From Yonghaparkia sp. Root332 (GTDB lineage Bacteria > Actinomycetota > Actinomycetes > Actinomycetales > Microbacteriaceae): a stretch of 64,000 nucleotides of DNA. This document shows, piece by piece, positions 55,990 to 64,000 of this stretch. The notes beneath the pieces were generated by a model that searched no databases, was not told where the DNA came from, and saw only the letters and a program-made list of their open reading frames with translations. The position numbers and the translations under genes are program-made. Positions within the stretch are counted from its first letter, which is position 1. Every line of letters starts with the position of its first letter. The stretch spans positions 1,051,651-1,115,650 of the forward strand of contig NZ_LMCX01000001.1 in assembly GCF_001425665.1 (NCBI RefSeq). Reading direction: 5' to 3'.

Positions 55990-57624
55990 TCAGATCCAGC
56001 CCGGCAGCCAGTAGTGCAGGCGCAGGAAGTCGAGCGGCACGGGCGAGCCCGTCCACAGCGGCAGGAAGAAGACGCTGAGCGCGACGGCGGCGACCACGAG
56101 CGAGGCCACGACCGCGATGCCGAGCCGGCGTCGGGGCGCCGGATCGGCGGGCCCGCCGAGCACCGCACGCAGCACCGCCACGAGCGCGAGCGCGAGGAAC
56201 GGCGTCAGCACGACCGTGTAGAAGAAGAACATCGTGCGCTCCGGGTAGAGCAGCCACGGCAGCCAGCCCGCCGCCACCCCGGTCAGGATTACGGCGAGGG
56301 CCCACGGGGAGCCGAACGGCGCGATCGCGGCGCGGGCGCCGGTTCCGCGCGCCGCCGCGACGGCCGCCAGGAGGCATCCGATCACCAGCACGATCACGGC
56401 CGCGACCGACGCCCACCACAGCAGCGGATTCGGAATTCCCGTGATCGCGACGGCCGTGCCGTCGCCCTGATCGACGTAGTGCATGTAGGTGGGGCGCAGT
56501 AGCAGCGGCCAGCCGAGCGCGGGCGCCTCGTACGCGTGCGGGCTCGACTCGCCCACGTGATACCCGTACACGGACGCCTGGTAGTGCCACAGGTTCTGCA
56601 CCGCGTCGGGCACCCAGGCGAGGATGCCCGACCATCGCTCGCCGCCCGACGCGATCCACTGCCGGTCGTAACCGTCGCTCGACAGGAACCAGCCCGTCCA
56701 CGTCACCAGATGCGCGGCGAGCGCCGCGGGCAGGACGAGCAGCGCGCTCGCCGGAGCCTGCCGCAGGAGCGTGCCCGAGGCCCACAGCGCGACGCCCGCG
56801 CTGCGGCGGTCGAGGGCGTCGGCGGCGACGGTGAGCACGGCGAACGCGGCGAGCAGGTAGAGGGCGCTCCACTTGATCGAGACGGCGATGCCGAACGCGA
56901 CGCCGGCCGCGATGAGCCAGGGCCGCCCCCACAGCACGGGCCCCCAGTCGGTCGCACGCCCCTCGAATCGTCGTCGGGCGAGCCACTCTCGCAGCCGATG
57001 ATGGCTCCCGCGCCGGTCGAGGATCACGAAGAGCACCGCGATGAGCACGACGAGCGTCAGCAGCCCGTCGAGCAGCGCGACGCGGCTCATGACGATCGCG
57101 TTGCCGTCGATCGCGACGAACCCCCCGGCGAGGCTCGCGAGCCCCACCGACCGCCACAGCCGGAACGCGATGAGCATGACGATCCCGACGACCGCGACGC
57201 CCGCGAGCGCCGTCGCGATGCGCCAGCCGACGGGCGAGTCGGGCCCGAGCGCGGCGAGGCCGAGCGCGATGATCCACTTGCCGAGCGGCGGGTGCGCGAC
57301 GAACGCCGCCTCCGGGCCCACCGCGCCGGGCTCGCCCGCCGCGAAGGCCTCGTTCGCGCCCTCCGGCCAGCGGCCCTCGTAGCCGAGCTGCAGCAGGCTC
57401 AGCGCATCCTTCACGTAGTAGGTCTCGTCGAACACGAGCGTCCGCGGCTCGTCGAGCCCGATCAGGCGCGTGGCGGCCGCGACGCCGAGCACGAGCGTCG
57501 GTGCGGCGATGCGCACCGCGCGGCGGGCGGCGGGGGATGCCGCGGCCCAGCGCTCGTCGAGGCGCGAGCCGGGCATCCCGCCACCGACCCCCGAGGGTGC
57601 GGTCGTGGGTTCGGCTCGCGTCAC
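55990..57624 (-). CDS. pmt: Dolichyl-phosphate-mannose-type protein O-mannosyltransferase
   Basis: This 544-residue GT39 membrane enzyme transfers mannose from polyprenyl-phosphate-mannose to exported proteins. The catalytic acidic pair is in LVFDETYYVKDA (Asp66, Glu67), with HPPLGKWII about 45 residues later and about ten membrane helices. The C-terminal WLPGW helix end is family-typical. GTG 57624 follows TAGCAT by 6 bases. It is divergent from rsmI, a pairing common in actinobacteria. Confidence 0.92.
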   Translation of the reverse strand: MTRAEPTTAPSGVGGGMPGSRLDERWAAASPAARRAVRIAAPTLVLGVAAATRLIGLDEPRTLVFDETYYVKDALSLLQLGYEGRWPEGANEAFAAGEPGAVGPEAAFVAHPPLGKWIIALGLAALGPDSPVGWRIATALAGVAVVGIVMLIAFRLWRSVGLASLAGGFVAIDGNAIVMSRVALLDGLLTLVVLIAVLFVILDRRGSHHRLREWLARRRFEGRATDWGPVLWGRPWLIAAGVAFGIAVSIKWSALYLLAAFAVLTVAADALDRRSAGVALWASGTLLRQAPASALLVLPAALAAHLVTWTGWFLSSDGYDRQWIASGGERWSGILAWVPDAVQNLWHYQASVYGYHVGESSPHAYEAPALGWPLLLRPTYMHYVDQGDGTAVAITGIPNPLLWWASVAAVIVLVIGCLLAAVAAARGTGARAAIAPFGSPWALAVILTGVAAGWLPWLLYPERTMFFFYTVVLTPFLALALVAVLRAVLGGPADPAPRRRLGIAVVASLVVAAVALSVFFLPLWTGSPVPLDFLRLHYWLPGWI

Positions 57625-57636
57625 GCGCTCATGCTA
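57625..57636 (-). promoter_or_regulatory. Leaderless -10 element for the mannosyltransferase gene
   Basis: On the minus strand TAGCAT (57636-57631) precedes GTG 57624 with a 6-base spacer. Confidence 0.5.
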
Positions 57637-57707
57637 GCCGCGCCCGCCCCGGGCAGGACCCCGCCCGCTCCGGGCCGCCCCGGGCGCTCGAGTGGGAGGA
57701 TGACCGG

Positions 57708-58523
57708 ATGATCGTGCTCGCCGCCACCCCCATCGGCAACCTCGGCGACGCGTCGCGGCGGCTCATCGAGACCCTCGAGGCGGCCGAGCTCGTCGTCGCG
57801 GAGGACACCCGCACGACGGCCCACCTGCTGCGCGCCCTCGGCATCGAGAACCGGCCGCAGCTGCTCGCCCTGCACGAGCACAACGAGCGCGCGCGCTCCG
57901 CCGAGCTCGTCGAGCGGGCCCGCGACACCGACGTCGTCGTGCTCACCGACGCGGGCATGCCCGGCATCAGCGACCCCGGCTACGTGCTCGTCGAGACCGC
58001 GATCGCAGCCGGGGTCGGTGTCACCGCCCTGCCTGGGCCGAGCGCCGTACTCATGGCGCTCGTGCTGAGCGGGCTGCCGACCGACCGGTTCGCGTTCGAG
58101 GGGTTCCTGCCGCGCAAGGGGCGGGCCGGGTCGCTCGCGGCGCTCGCCGCCGAGCAGCGCACCCTCATCTTCTTCGAGGCGCCCCACCGCATCGGAGCGG
58201 CGCTCGCCGACCTGCGCGACGCCTTCGGAGCCGACCGCCGCGCCGCCGTCTGCCGCGAGCTCACCAAGAGGTTCGAGGAGGTCGCACGCGGCACCCTCGC
58301 CGAGCTCGCCGACCGCTACGCCGACGGAGCCCGCGGCGAGATCGTCGTCGTCGTCGAGGGCGCGCCCGCGCGGTCGGGCGACCTGCCCGGCGCGGTGGCG
58401 GAGGTCGTCGCGCGTGCGGCGGCTGGCGAGCGGCTGAAGGATGCGGCGTCGGCCGTCGCCGCCGCCACCGGGCTCGGCACGCGCGAGCTCTACGAGGCCG
58501 CGCTGGCGGCCCGGCGCGGGTAG
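57708..58523 (+). CDS. rsmI: 16S rRNA (cytidine(1402)-2'-O)-methyltransferase
   Basis: This 271-residue SAM-dependent methyltransferase of the tetrapyrrole-methylase fold shows LAATPIGNLGD at the start, VVAEDTRTT, LTDAGMPGISDPG, ALPGPSAV and FFEAPHR, all typical of RsmI. It modifies C1402 in the ribosomal decoding site. ATG 57708 is preceded by GGGAGGATG and begins directly with the conserved strand. Confidence 0.95.
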   Translation: MIVLAATPIGNLGDASRRLIETLEAAELVVAEDTRTTAHLLRALGIENRPQLLALHEHNERARSAELVERARDTDVVVLTDAGMPGISDPGYVLVETAIAAGVGVTALPGPSAVLMALVLSGLPTDRFAFEGFLPRKGRAGSLAALAAEQRTLIFFEAPHRIGAALADLRDAFGADRRAAVCRELTKRFEEVARGTLAELADRYADGARGEIVVVVEGAPARSGDLPGAVAEVVARAAAGERLKDAASAVAAATGLGTRELYEAALAARRG

Positions 58524-58570
58524 GCGCGGGCGCGCGGCTTCCGCGCCGCGCGCCCGGGCCCGCCGCCCCC

Positions 58571-58640
58571 GAGCTGTCCCGTCCCCGCCGCCCCCGCGTT
58601 GTCCCGCCCCCGCCGCCCCCGCGCTGTCCCGCACCGACCC
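58571..58640. repeat. 25-bp tandem repeat, nearly three copies
   Basis: Copies at 58571-58595, 58596-58620 and a partial third from 58621 share a G(A/C)G(C/T)TGTCCCG core followed by a C-rich CCGCCGCCCCC tail. It is non-coding, just after rsmI. Confidence 0.8.
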
Positions 58641-58719
58641 CTCTGACAATGCGTCAGTTTGATGACGATGCGCCACATTGATCCCGCGCATTCTCACCAA
58701 TCCGGCGCATCGTTGGGTC

Positions 58720-58755
58720 GCACGGCTCGCACGGCTCGCACGGCTCGCACGGGCC
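58720..58755. repeat. 9-bp tandem repeat GCACGGCTC
   Basis: There are three exact copies (58720-58746) and a variant fourth, just downstream of the lipoprotein stop on the minus strand. It is non-coding. Confidence 0.85.
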
Positions 58756-58772
58756 GCGCCCGCGCCTCGCGC

Positions 58773-59267
58773 TTACCCGCAGTCGTCGAGCAGCACGAGG
58801 CGCACGGGCGCGATCGTCTCGCGCTCGTCCGTCGTGATGACGACGCCGTTCACGCGGCCCTCGGCGGCGCCCGTGCGCTCGACCTCGATGCCGACGAACG
58901 CGGCGGCGCCCGGCTCGATGCTCGCGTCGGCGAGGTCGACGCCGTCGAACCCACCGCGCCCCTCCGACTCGAACAGCACGGGCGTCGCCCGCGCCTCCGG
59001 GTCGATCGCGATGAACCGGTCGACGACCGCGACGCCTTCGGCCTCGGCGAGCTCGACCCCGGTGATCTCGAGCGGCTCGCCGGCCGAGTTGGTCACTCCG
59101 AGGGCGAGGGTGCCGCGATCGCCGACCAGGCACCCGCTCAGCTCGGCGTTCTGGTCAGGAGGCGGGCCCGAGCATCCGCCCAGCACCGCGACGGTCGCGA
59201 TGACCGCGCCGACGGCGATCGCGCGGGATGCCCGTGGCCGGGCCGGGCGGGTCGGGTCGCGTCTCAC
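58773..59267 (-). CDS. Small secreted lipoprotein of unknown function
   Basis: This 164-residue protein has an Arg-rich N-terminus, a hydrophobic signal segment and a lipobox VLGGC (about Cys31). The mature part is acidic and beta-rich with a second and third Cys (LSGCLVGD and the C-terminal DDCG) that could pair. No family is recognised. GTG 59267 lies 7 bases after TAGCGT on the minus strand. It lies 41 bp downstream of the ABC transporter operon with its own promoter. Confidence 0.7.
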   Translation of the reverse strand: MRRDPTRPARPRASRAIAVGAVIATVAVLGGCSGPPPDQNAELSGCLVGDRGTLALGVTNSAGEPLEITGVELAEAEGVAVVDRFIAIDPEARATPVLFESEGRGGFDGVDLADASIEPGAAAFVGIEVERTGAAEGRVNGVVITTDERETIAPVRLVLLDDCG

Positions 59268-59280
59268 GCTCAGAACGCTA
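59268..59280 (-). promoter_or_regulatory. Leaderless -10 element for the small lipoprotein gene
   Basis: On the minus strand TAGCGT (59280-59275) precedes GTG 59267 with a 7-base spacer. Confidence 0.45.
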
Positions 59281-59308
59281 CGCGACCCCGCTCGCCCCGA
59301 CCGTCGGC

Positions 59309-60190
59309 TCAGCCCTTGAGCCCGGTGTGCGCGAGCCCCTCGACGAACTGCCGCTGCGCGACGATGAAGACGAGCAGCACGGGCACCGCGGTCATGGTCG
59401 CCGCCGCGAGCTGCACGTTCCAGAGCGCTCCGCCGTAGGCGTCGGTGAATCGCGTGAGCGCGACGGGGAGCGTGAACAGTTCGGTCGACTGCAGATACAC
59501 GGTCGGCTCGAGGTACAGGTTCCATACGTGGAGGAACGAGAAGATCGCGACGGCCGCGAGGGCGGGCCGAGCGAGCGGCATGGCGATCCGCCACCAGATG
59601 GAGAACCGGTTGAGCCCGTCGAGGCGCGCTGCCTCCTCGAGCTCGACCGGCAGCGAGAGGAAGAACTGGCGCATGATGAACGTCGTCAGCACGCTCGGTG
59701 CGCCGAAAGTCGACACGAGGATGATCGGCCAGTGCGTGTCGATCAGCCCGAGGCCGTTGAACATCTGGAACAGCGGGACGATCGTCACCTCGGCGGGGAT
59801 CAGCAGCCCGACGAGCACGACGAGGAAGATCGCGTTGGCCCCCGGGAACTGGATGCGCGCGAACGCGTACCCGGCGAGCGACGACACGAGCATCGTGCCG
59901 ATCGTGACGACGATCGCGATGTAGGCCGAGTTCCAGTACTGCTGGGCGAACGGCTGAAGTGCGAACACGTCGAGGAAGGGCTGGATCGTCGGGTTCTCCG
60001 GCACGAGCGTCGGCGGGAAGGCGAAGATCTCGGTGATCGGCTTGAAGCTCGAGGTGATCATCCACCAGGTCGGGAAGACGAAGGGCACGGCGAGCACGGT
60101 CATGGTCGCGTAGAACGCGAGATACGACAGGGTGCGGCGACGCGAGCGGCGGGAGGCGCGGCTCACGTCGGGGGCCGTCTCAGTTCTCAT
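59309..60190 (-). CDS. Carbohydrate ABC transporter permease (MalG-like)
   Basis: This 293-residue inner-membrane permease has six hydrophobic segments and the EAA loop LEEAARLDGLNRFSIWWRI near residue 185, which contacts the ATPase. It overlaps the upstream permease gene by 11 bp. No ATPase gene is in the operon, so a shared MsiK-like ATPase is likely, as is common for actinobacterial sugar systems. Confidence 0.92.
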   Translation of the reverse strand: MRTETAPDVSRASRRSRRRTLSYLAFYATMTVLAVPFVFPTWWMITSSFKPITEIFAFPPTLVPENPTIQPFLDVFALQPFAQQYWNSAYIAIVVTIGTMLVSSLAGYAFARIQFPGANAIFLVVLVGLLIPAEVTIVPLFQMFNGLGLIDTHWPIILVSTFGAPSVLTTFIMRQFFLSLPVELEEAARLDGLNRFSIWWRIAMPLARPALAAVAIFSFLHVWNLYLEPTVYLQSTELFTLPVALTRFTDAYGGALWNVQLAAATMTAVPVLLVFIVAQRQFVEGLAHTGLKG

Positions 60191-61133
60191 GGAAGACCCA
60201 CTTCCGGCGCAGCATCCACTGCACGATCGTCAGGACGAGCACGATGAGGAACAGCAGGATGGCGAGGACGGAGCCGTAGCCGAACTTGCCGAACTGGAAC
60301 GCCTGCTGGAAGAGGTAGTAGACGAGCACGGTCGTCGAGGTGCCCGGCCCGCCCTGGGTGAGCACGGCGATCTGCGCGAACACCTGCAGCGAGCCGACGA
60401 TCGTGATGATGACGGTGAGCAGGATCGTCGGCGAGATCATCGGGAAGGTGATGCGCCAGAAGATCGTGGACGGGCGGGCACCGTCGACGCGAGCGGCCTC
60501 GAAGAGCTCGTGAGGCACGCCCTGCAGCGCGGCCAGGAACAGCACCATGTTCAGGCCGACGTTCTTGAACACCTGCACGATGACGACGCTGGCCATGGCC
60601 GTCGGTCCCTCGCGGAGCCAGTTCGGGCCCTCGATGCCGATCGTGGCGAGCATCCCGTTGATGCCTCCGTCGGCCTGCAGCAGGAAGCCCCAGACGATCG
60701 TCCAGGCGACGAGCGAGACGACGACGGGGGAGAAGAACACCGTCCGGAAGAATCCGACCCCGCGCATCCGCCGGTTGAGGAGGAGGGCGAGTACGAGGGC
60801 GAGCGTGAGATTCGCGATGACGAGCGCGATCGAGAAGATCGTCGTGGCCTGGAGCACGCCACCGAGCTGCGGGTCGGTGAACAGGCGCTCGAAATTCTCG
60901 GTGCCGACGAAGCGGAAGGTGCCCGCGAGCACGTTCCACTCGTGGGCGCTGTAGTAGGCGATGAGGCCGAGCGGCACGAGCACGAAGGCGACGATGCCGA
61001 GCGCCTGCGGGGCGATGAAGAGGTAGCCGACGAGCGCATCCTGCCGGCGATGCCGGTGGGGCCGCCGCCGGGGCGCGCCCCCGGGCCGGGCCGGAGCCCG
61101 GCTCGGGAGCGCGCGAACAGCGGTGAGGGTCAC
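60180..61133 (-). CDS. Carbohydrate ABC transporter permease (MalF/UgpA-like)
   Basis: This 317-residue permease has a basic N-terminus, six helices and the EAA loop FEAARVDGARPSTIFWRITFP. It pairs with the downstream MalG-like protein. GTG 61133 starts 2 bp after the stop of the binding-protein gene and is the only start close to the family beginning. The much longer upstream frame is a shadow of that gene. Confidence 0.9.
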   Translation of the reverse strand: MTLTAVRALPSRAPARPGGAPRRRPHRHRRQDALVGYLFIAPQALGIVAFVLVPLGLIAYYSAHEWNVLAGTFRFVGTENFERLFTDPQLGGVLQATTIFSIALVIANLTLALVLALLLNRRMRGVGFFRTVFFSPVVVSLVAWTIVWGFLLQADGGINGMLATIGIEGPNWLREGPTAMASVVIVQVFKNVGLNMVLFLAALQGVPHELFEAARVDGARPSTIFWRITFPMISPTILLTVIITIVGSLQVFAQIAVLTQGGPGTSTTVLVYYLFQQAFQFGKFGYGSVLAILLFLIVLVLTIVQWMLRRKWVFHEN

Positions 61134-61135
61134 GG

Positions 61136-62425
61136 TCAGCCCTGGATGAGCGGCTGCATCGCGTCGCACACCGACGTCAGAACCGCGGGGATGTCCGCGT
61201 CCGGCGTCCAGAGCGCGTCGAGCTGGGCGCGCACCGCCTGCTGGATCTCGGCGGAGCCCTCGATCGTCGGGCGAGTGACACCCGTTGCGATGCCGTCGAC
61301 GACGACCGCGTCGAGCTGCTCGGCGCTCAGCAGGGGGTTGGTCTGCGCGAGCGTCTCGCCGGTGAGCAGCGACGCCCGCGGCGGCGGGAAGTACTGCGCG
61401 AGCTGGCGCGAGTTCTCCGGGTTGGTGAAGAACGCGAGGAAGTCGGCTGCGGCTTGCGCGTTGGGGCTGTCGGCGATGACGCCGATGCCCGCCTGCCCGA
61501 AGACCGAGTACTCGCCCGCGGGGCCCGCCGGCAGCGGGTGGAGCTCCCACTCGAACCCGGCTTCGCCGAGCAGCGCGGCCCGCGAGATCTGGGTCACCGT
61601 GTAGGCGACCTCGCCGGCGAAGAAGTCGGCGGTCGTGCCGGGGCCGGGCATCGCGCCGGTCTCGAACGCGGCCTCGTGCAGGAATTCGAACGCGTCGACC
61701 ATCTCGTCGGAGTCCATCGTGCACTCGGTGCGCTCGTCGTTCCAGGGCTGCGCGCCCCAGCCGTTCCAGACCGTCGAGAGGAGATCCCACTGCTGGTACT
61801 CGAAGTCGCGGACGATGAAGCCGGCCTTGCCCGTCGCGGCCTTCACGGCGGCGCCGTTCGCGGCGACCTCCTCCCAGTTCCAGTCGCCGGCGGCGACCTG
61901 CTCGCTCGCGCTCGGCACGCCCGCCTCGGCGAGAAGGGTCGTGTTCGAGAAGATCGCCATGGGCGAGGTCGAGAACGGGTAGGCGTAGAGGCCCTCTCCG
62001 TCGCGCCACAGCCCGGTCGCCGAGTCGGTGAGGTCGTCGTAGTCGAAGCCCTCCGCCTCCTCGAAGGTCGGGGCGAGGTCGAGCAGGGCGCCGCTGCCGA
62101 CGAAGTCGAGCGCGGCGTTCTCGAGCACCCACGCGAGGTCCGGGGCGTTGCCGCCCGCGATCTGCGTCGTGATGGTCGTGGTGTAGTCCTCGAACGGCAG
62201 TGGGTCGAAGGTGATCGACGTGACGTTCTCGTTCTCGGCCATGTAGGCCTCGGCGATGGAGTCGAAGAGGGCCAGGTGGTCCTCGTTGGCCGTCCAGACC
62301 GTCATGCGCAGGTCGACCGGGCCTTCCGGCTCGACGGCCGTGGGCTCGGCCGCGGCGCACGCGGCGAGCGTCATCGCCGACGCGGCCAGCACGCCGGTGA
62401 TGGTCAGCATCTTCGCTGATCTCAT
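61136..62425 (-). CDS. Carbohydrate ABC transporter substrate-binding lipoprotein
   Basis: This 429-residue protein of the extracellular binding protein family 1 has a signal peptide with lipobox TLAAC (about Cys23), then VDLRMTVWTANE and the typical two-lobe sequence with GQAGIGVIADSPNAQAA and FTNPENSRQ. AGAGGAGC lies 6 bases before the ATG at 62425. It starts 20 bp after the oxidoreductase gene. The sugar is unknown. Confidence 0.92.
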   Translation of the reverse strand: MRSAKMLTITGVLAASAMTLAACAAAEPTAVEPEGPVDLRMTVWTANEDHLALFDSIAEAYMAENENVTSITFDPLPFEDYTTTITTQIAGGNAPDLAWVLENAALDFVGSGALLDLAPTFEEAEGFDYDDLTDSATGLWRDGEGLYAYPFSTSPMAIFSNTTLLAEAGVPSASEQVAAGDWNWEEVAANGAAVKAATGKAGFIVRDFEYQQWDLLSTVWNGWGAQPWNDERTECTMDSDEMVDAFEFLHEAAFETGAMPGPGTTADFFAGEVAYTVTQISRAALLGEAGFEWELHPLPAGPAGEYSVFGQAGIGVIADSPNAQAAADFLAFFTNPENSRQLAQYFPPPRASLLTGETLAQTNPLLSAEQLDAVVVDGIATGVTRPTIEGSAEIQQAVRAQLDALWTPDADIPAVLTSVCDAMQPLIQG

Positions 62426-62444
62426 GAGTTGCTCCTCTTGGGTG

Positions 62445-64000
62445 TCAGTAGCCCTCGACGTCGGGCCAGTGCAGCTCGACGCCGGAGCGGTGGAGAAGGG
62501 ATTGGAACTCCTCGAGCAGTCGAGGAGTGGAGCGGACCGCGCGGGGATCCACCGCACGGTCCAGGCAGAAGGCCGCTAGCCAGCCCGCCGCCTCGCCGAT
62601 GCTCCACTCCACCGGATGGAGTCGGAAGGCTCCATTGGTGATGTGAGTCGTACCGACGTTCTTTCCCGCGGCGAGCAGATTCCGGGTCCGAACCGGAATG
62701 AGCGCACCGAGGGGGATCTCGAACGGCGCCGAAGCGACGTCGATGTAGTTGTCCCCTCCCGTGGAGGGGTGCAGGTCGATGCGGTACATGCCGACACCGA
62801 CCGAGTCGGAGAATCGCGCGGGGCGGCCGTGGCCCCTGATCGCGATCGAGAGATCCTGCTCGCGGACCGTCACCTGGGCGCGGATGCGACGCGATTCGCG
62901 GATGTACGCCGCTTGCGCGAATCCGTCATCGGTTCCGGTCACGTCGCCGCGCAGGCGGAGGCCCGGCCATCCCGTGCCGCCATCCGGGCGCGGGGCCTCG
63001 GTCTGCAGCCAGTAGAACATCGACAGCGACTGGCGCCTGGCGCCCTCGAAGTGCCGCTCGGCGTCGGGGTTGTCGATGACGGTGCCGCCGAGGTAGTCGA
63101 TCATCGGCCAGTTCACGAGCACGATGTCGCTCGGGTAGAGGCCGCCGGTGAATTGCGCCCGCGCGGCGATGCGGCGGAAGGTCCAGAGCTCGCGGTCACC
63201 GCCGCTCGCCCGCTGGTCGGCGATCATGCCGTCCGGGTCGTCGTGCTGGTTCGGCGTGAAGGTGCGCGTGACTTGCTCGAGCGTCCGCGGGTCGGGCCCG
63301 GTGAGGGAGAGCATCGGCGCGCCCCAGAACTCGGGCTGGAGCGATCGCCAGTGGTCGTAGTCGTGCGGTCGATCGATCGTCCGGTCGCCGTCGACGTGGT
63401 CGACGACGAAGCACCAGCTGATGGCCTGCTGGTTGTCGGGCTGCGCCTCGGAGGGTGCGCTCGGCTCGCCCGTCTCGGCGCTCGATTCGAACCCGGTCAC
63501 GTACTCGGTGCCCGTGAGCGGCAGCAGGTCGCCGAGCTCCGTGGCGTCGAGGATGTACGCGGCCTCGATCTCGATGCGATCACCCGTCGACAGGTGCTCG
63601 AGCGTTACCGATCGCACATCGTCGCCGTCGGTGGCAGCCTCGATCGGCCGGTACGGCTGCAGGACGGTGAGCCGGTCGGACGAGCGCCACGGGGCGAGCA
63701 GCTCGTCGATGACGGCGGCGCCGACGCGCGGCTCGGCGCAGAGGCGGCTCACGAGCCCGGCGCCGGGGTTGAGGGCGAGATCGGCGCGAGCCCGCGCGGT
63801 GAGCGGATAGTTGCGGCGGTAGTAGTCGCGGATTCCCTCGCGCAGTCGGCGATAGGTCGCGCTCACGCCGAACTGCTCGACCCACGTGTGCTCGTCCATG
63901 GGGACGGCCTGGCTCGTGAGCTGGCCGCCGAGCCACGCAAACTCCTCGGTGAGCACGACGCTCCGGCCGGCGCTCGCCGCGGCGAGCGCGGCGGCGACGC
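62445..64000 (-). CDS. FAD-dependent oxidoreductase, partial (start outside window)
   Basis: At least 518 codons run to a stop at 62445, and the N-terminal Rossmann glycines lie beyond the right edge. The visible part begins with AALAAASAGRSVVLTEE (helix and strand 2 of an FAD fold). It then has EFAWLGGQLTSQ, ILDATELGDLLPL and the C-terminal LLAAGKNVGTTHITNGAFRLHP, which fit the FAD_oxidored (PF12831) family often linked to sugar gene clusters. It is the first visible gene of the ABC operon, so it may act on the imported sugar or its acid. Confidence 0.85.
   Translation of the reverse strand, partial: VAAALAAASAGRSVVLTEEFAWLGGQLTSQAVPMDEHTWVEQFGVSATYRRLREGIRDYYRRNYPLTARARADLALNPGAGLVSRLCAEPRVGAAVIDELLAPWRSSDRLTVLQPYRPIEAATDGDDVRSVTLEHLSTGDRIEIEAAYILDATELGDLLPLTGTEYVTGFESSAETGEPSAPSEAQPDNQQAISWCFVVDHVDGDRTIDRPHDYDHWRSLQPEFWGAPMLSLTGPDPRTLEQVTRTFTPNQHDDPDGMIADQRASGGDRELWTFRRIAARAQFTGGLYPSDIVLVNWPMIDYLGGTVIDNPDAERHFEGARRQSLSMFYWLQTEAPRPDGGTGWPGLRLRGDVTGTDDGFAQAAYIRESRRIRAQVTVREQDLSIAIRGHGRPARFSDSVGVGMYRIDLHPSTGGDNYIDVASAPFEIPLGALIPVRTRNLLAAGKNVGTTHITNGAFRLHPVEWSIGEAAGWLAAFCLDRAVDPRAVRSTPRLLEEFQSLLHRSGVELHWPDVEGY

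Noticed and set aside
58571-58755. Repeats downstream of rsmI as a CRISPR or attachment site
   Set aside because: The 25-bp and 9-bp units are contiguous, without spacers, and no integrase or tRNA is near.

Overview
The window is high-GC, densely coded DNA from an actinobacterium, most likely a member of the Microbacteriaceae. That placement is an inference. It rests on the base composition, the DUF222/13E12-type HNH nuclease, a deazaflavin (F420)-type reductase, an LAxTG cell-wall sorting motif, an actinobacterial LexA box, and many start codons that sit 6-7 bases after a TANNNT hexamer, the signature of leaderless mRNAs. I see no tRNA, rRNA, CRISPR array, insertion sequence or prophage.

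Layout. 1-2 kb: small membrane proteins, a peroxiredoxin-like protein and a DHFR-fold protein. 2-4.4 kb: a short UvrA paralogue. 4.5-7.4 kb: the pntAA-pntAB-pntB transhydrogenase operon, closed by a perfect hairpin. 7.5-12.1 kb: a LuxR-type regulator, a sufS-sufU pair, a deazaflavin-type reductase, a LexA-box-controlled DUF6504 gene and an alpha/beta hydrolase. 12.1-19.8 kb: a mannitol PTS locus (mtlR, an orphan IIB, HPr, EI, mtlA, mtlF, mtlD). 20-28.8 kb: an HNH nuclease, a DUF4349 lipoprotein, two aldo/keto reductases, an MFS exporter with a siderophore-interacting reductase, an FMN reductase and a second MFS protein.

28.8-34.5 kb: a class I ribonucleotide reductase operon with paired NrdR boxes and DnaA boxes upstream, then an amidohydrolase. 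34.7-38.2 kb: a glycine-rich LAxTG surface protein, a double-hotdog thioesterase and a broken DUF2332 gene. 38.2-42.2 kb: hrpA. 42.2-48.1 kb: an ArsR-type regulator preceded by a large inverted repeat, then a GntR regulator with prpD-prpB-prpC (methylcitrate cycle) and an aldo/keto reductase. 48.1-55.6 kb: a divergent metallo-hydrolase/yyaL pair, a large lipoprotein, a DUF2231 protein flanked by a full and a truncated copy of a CoA-binding gene, and metY. 56-58.5 kb: a protein mannosyltransferase and rsmI. 58.7-64 kb: a lipoprotein and a carbohydrate ABC transporter operon with an FAD-dependent oxidoreductase that runs off the right edge.

The observations most worth following are these. (1) NrdA lacks the C-terminal cysteine pair, while a 30-codon ORF coupled to its stop codon ends in HCESCQ. 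(2) NrdB has Phe at the radical-tyrosine position and Glu at the first metal-ligand position, the class Ic (Mn/Fe) pattern. (3) Two divergent genes start 12 bp apart and share nested leaderless promoters. (4) A 41-bp imperfect inverted repeat lies upstream of the ArsR-type gene. (5) A perfect 28-bp palindrome overlaps the start codon of the prp regulator.
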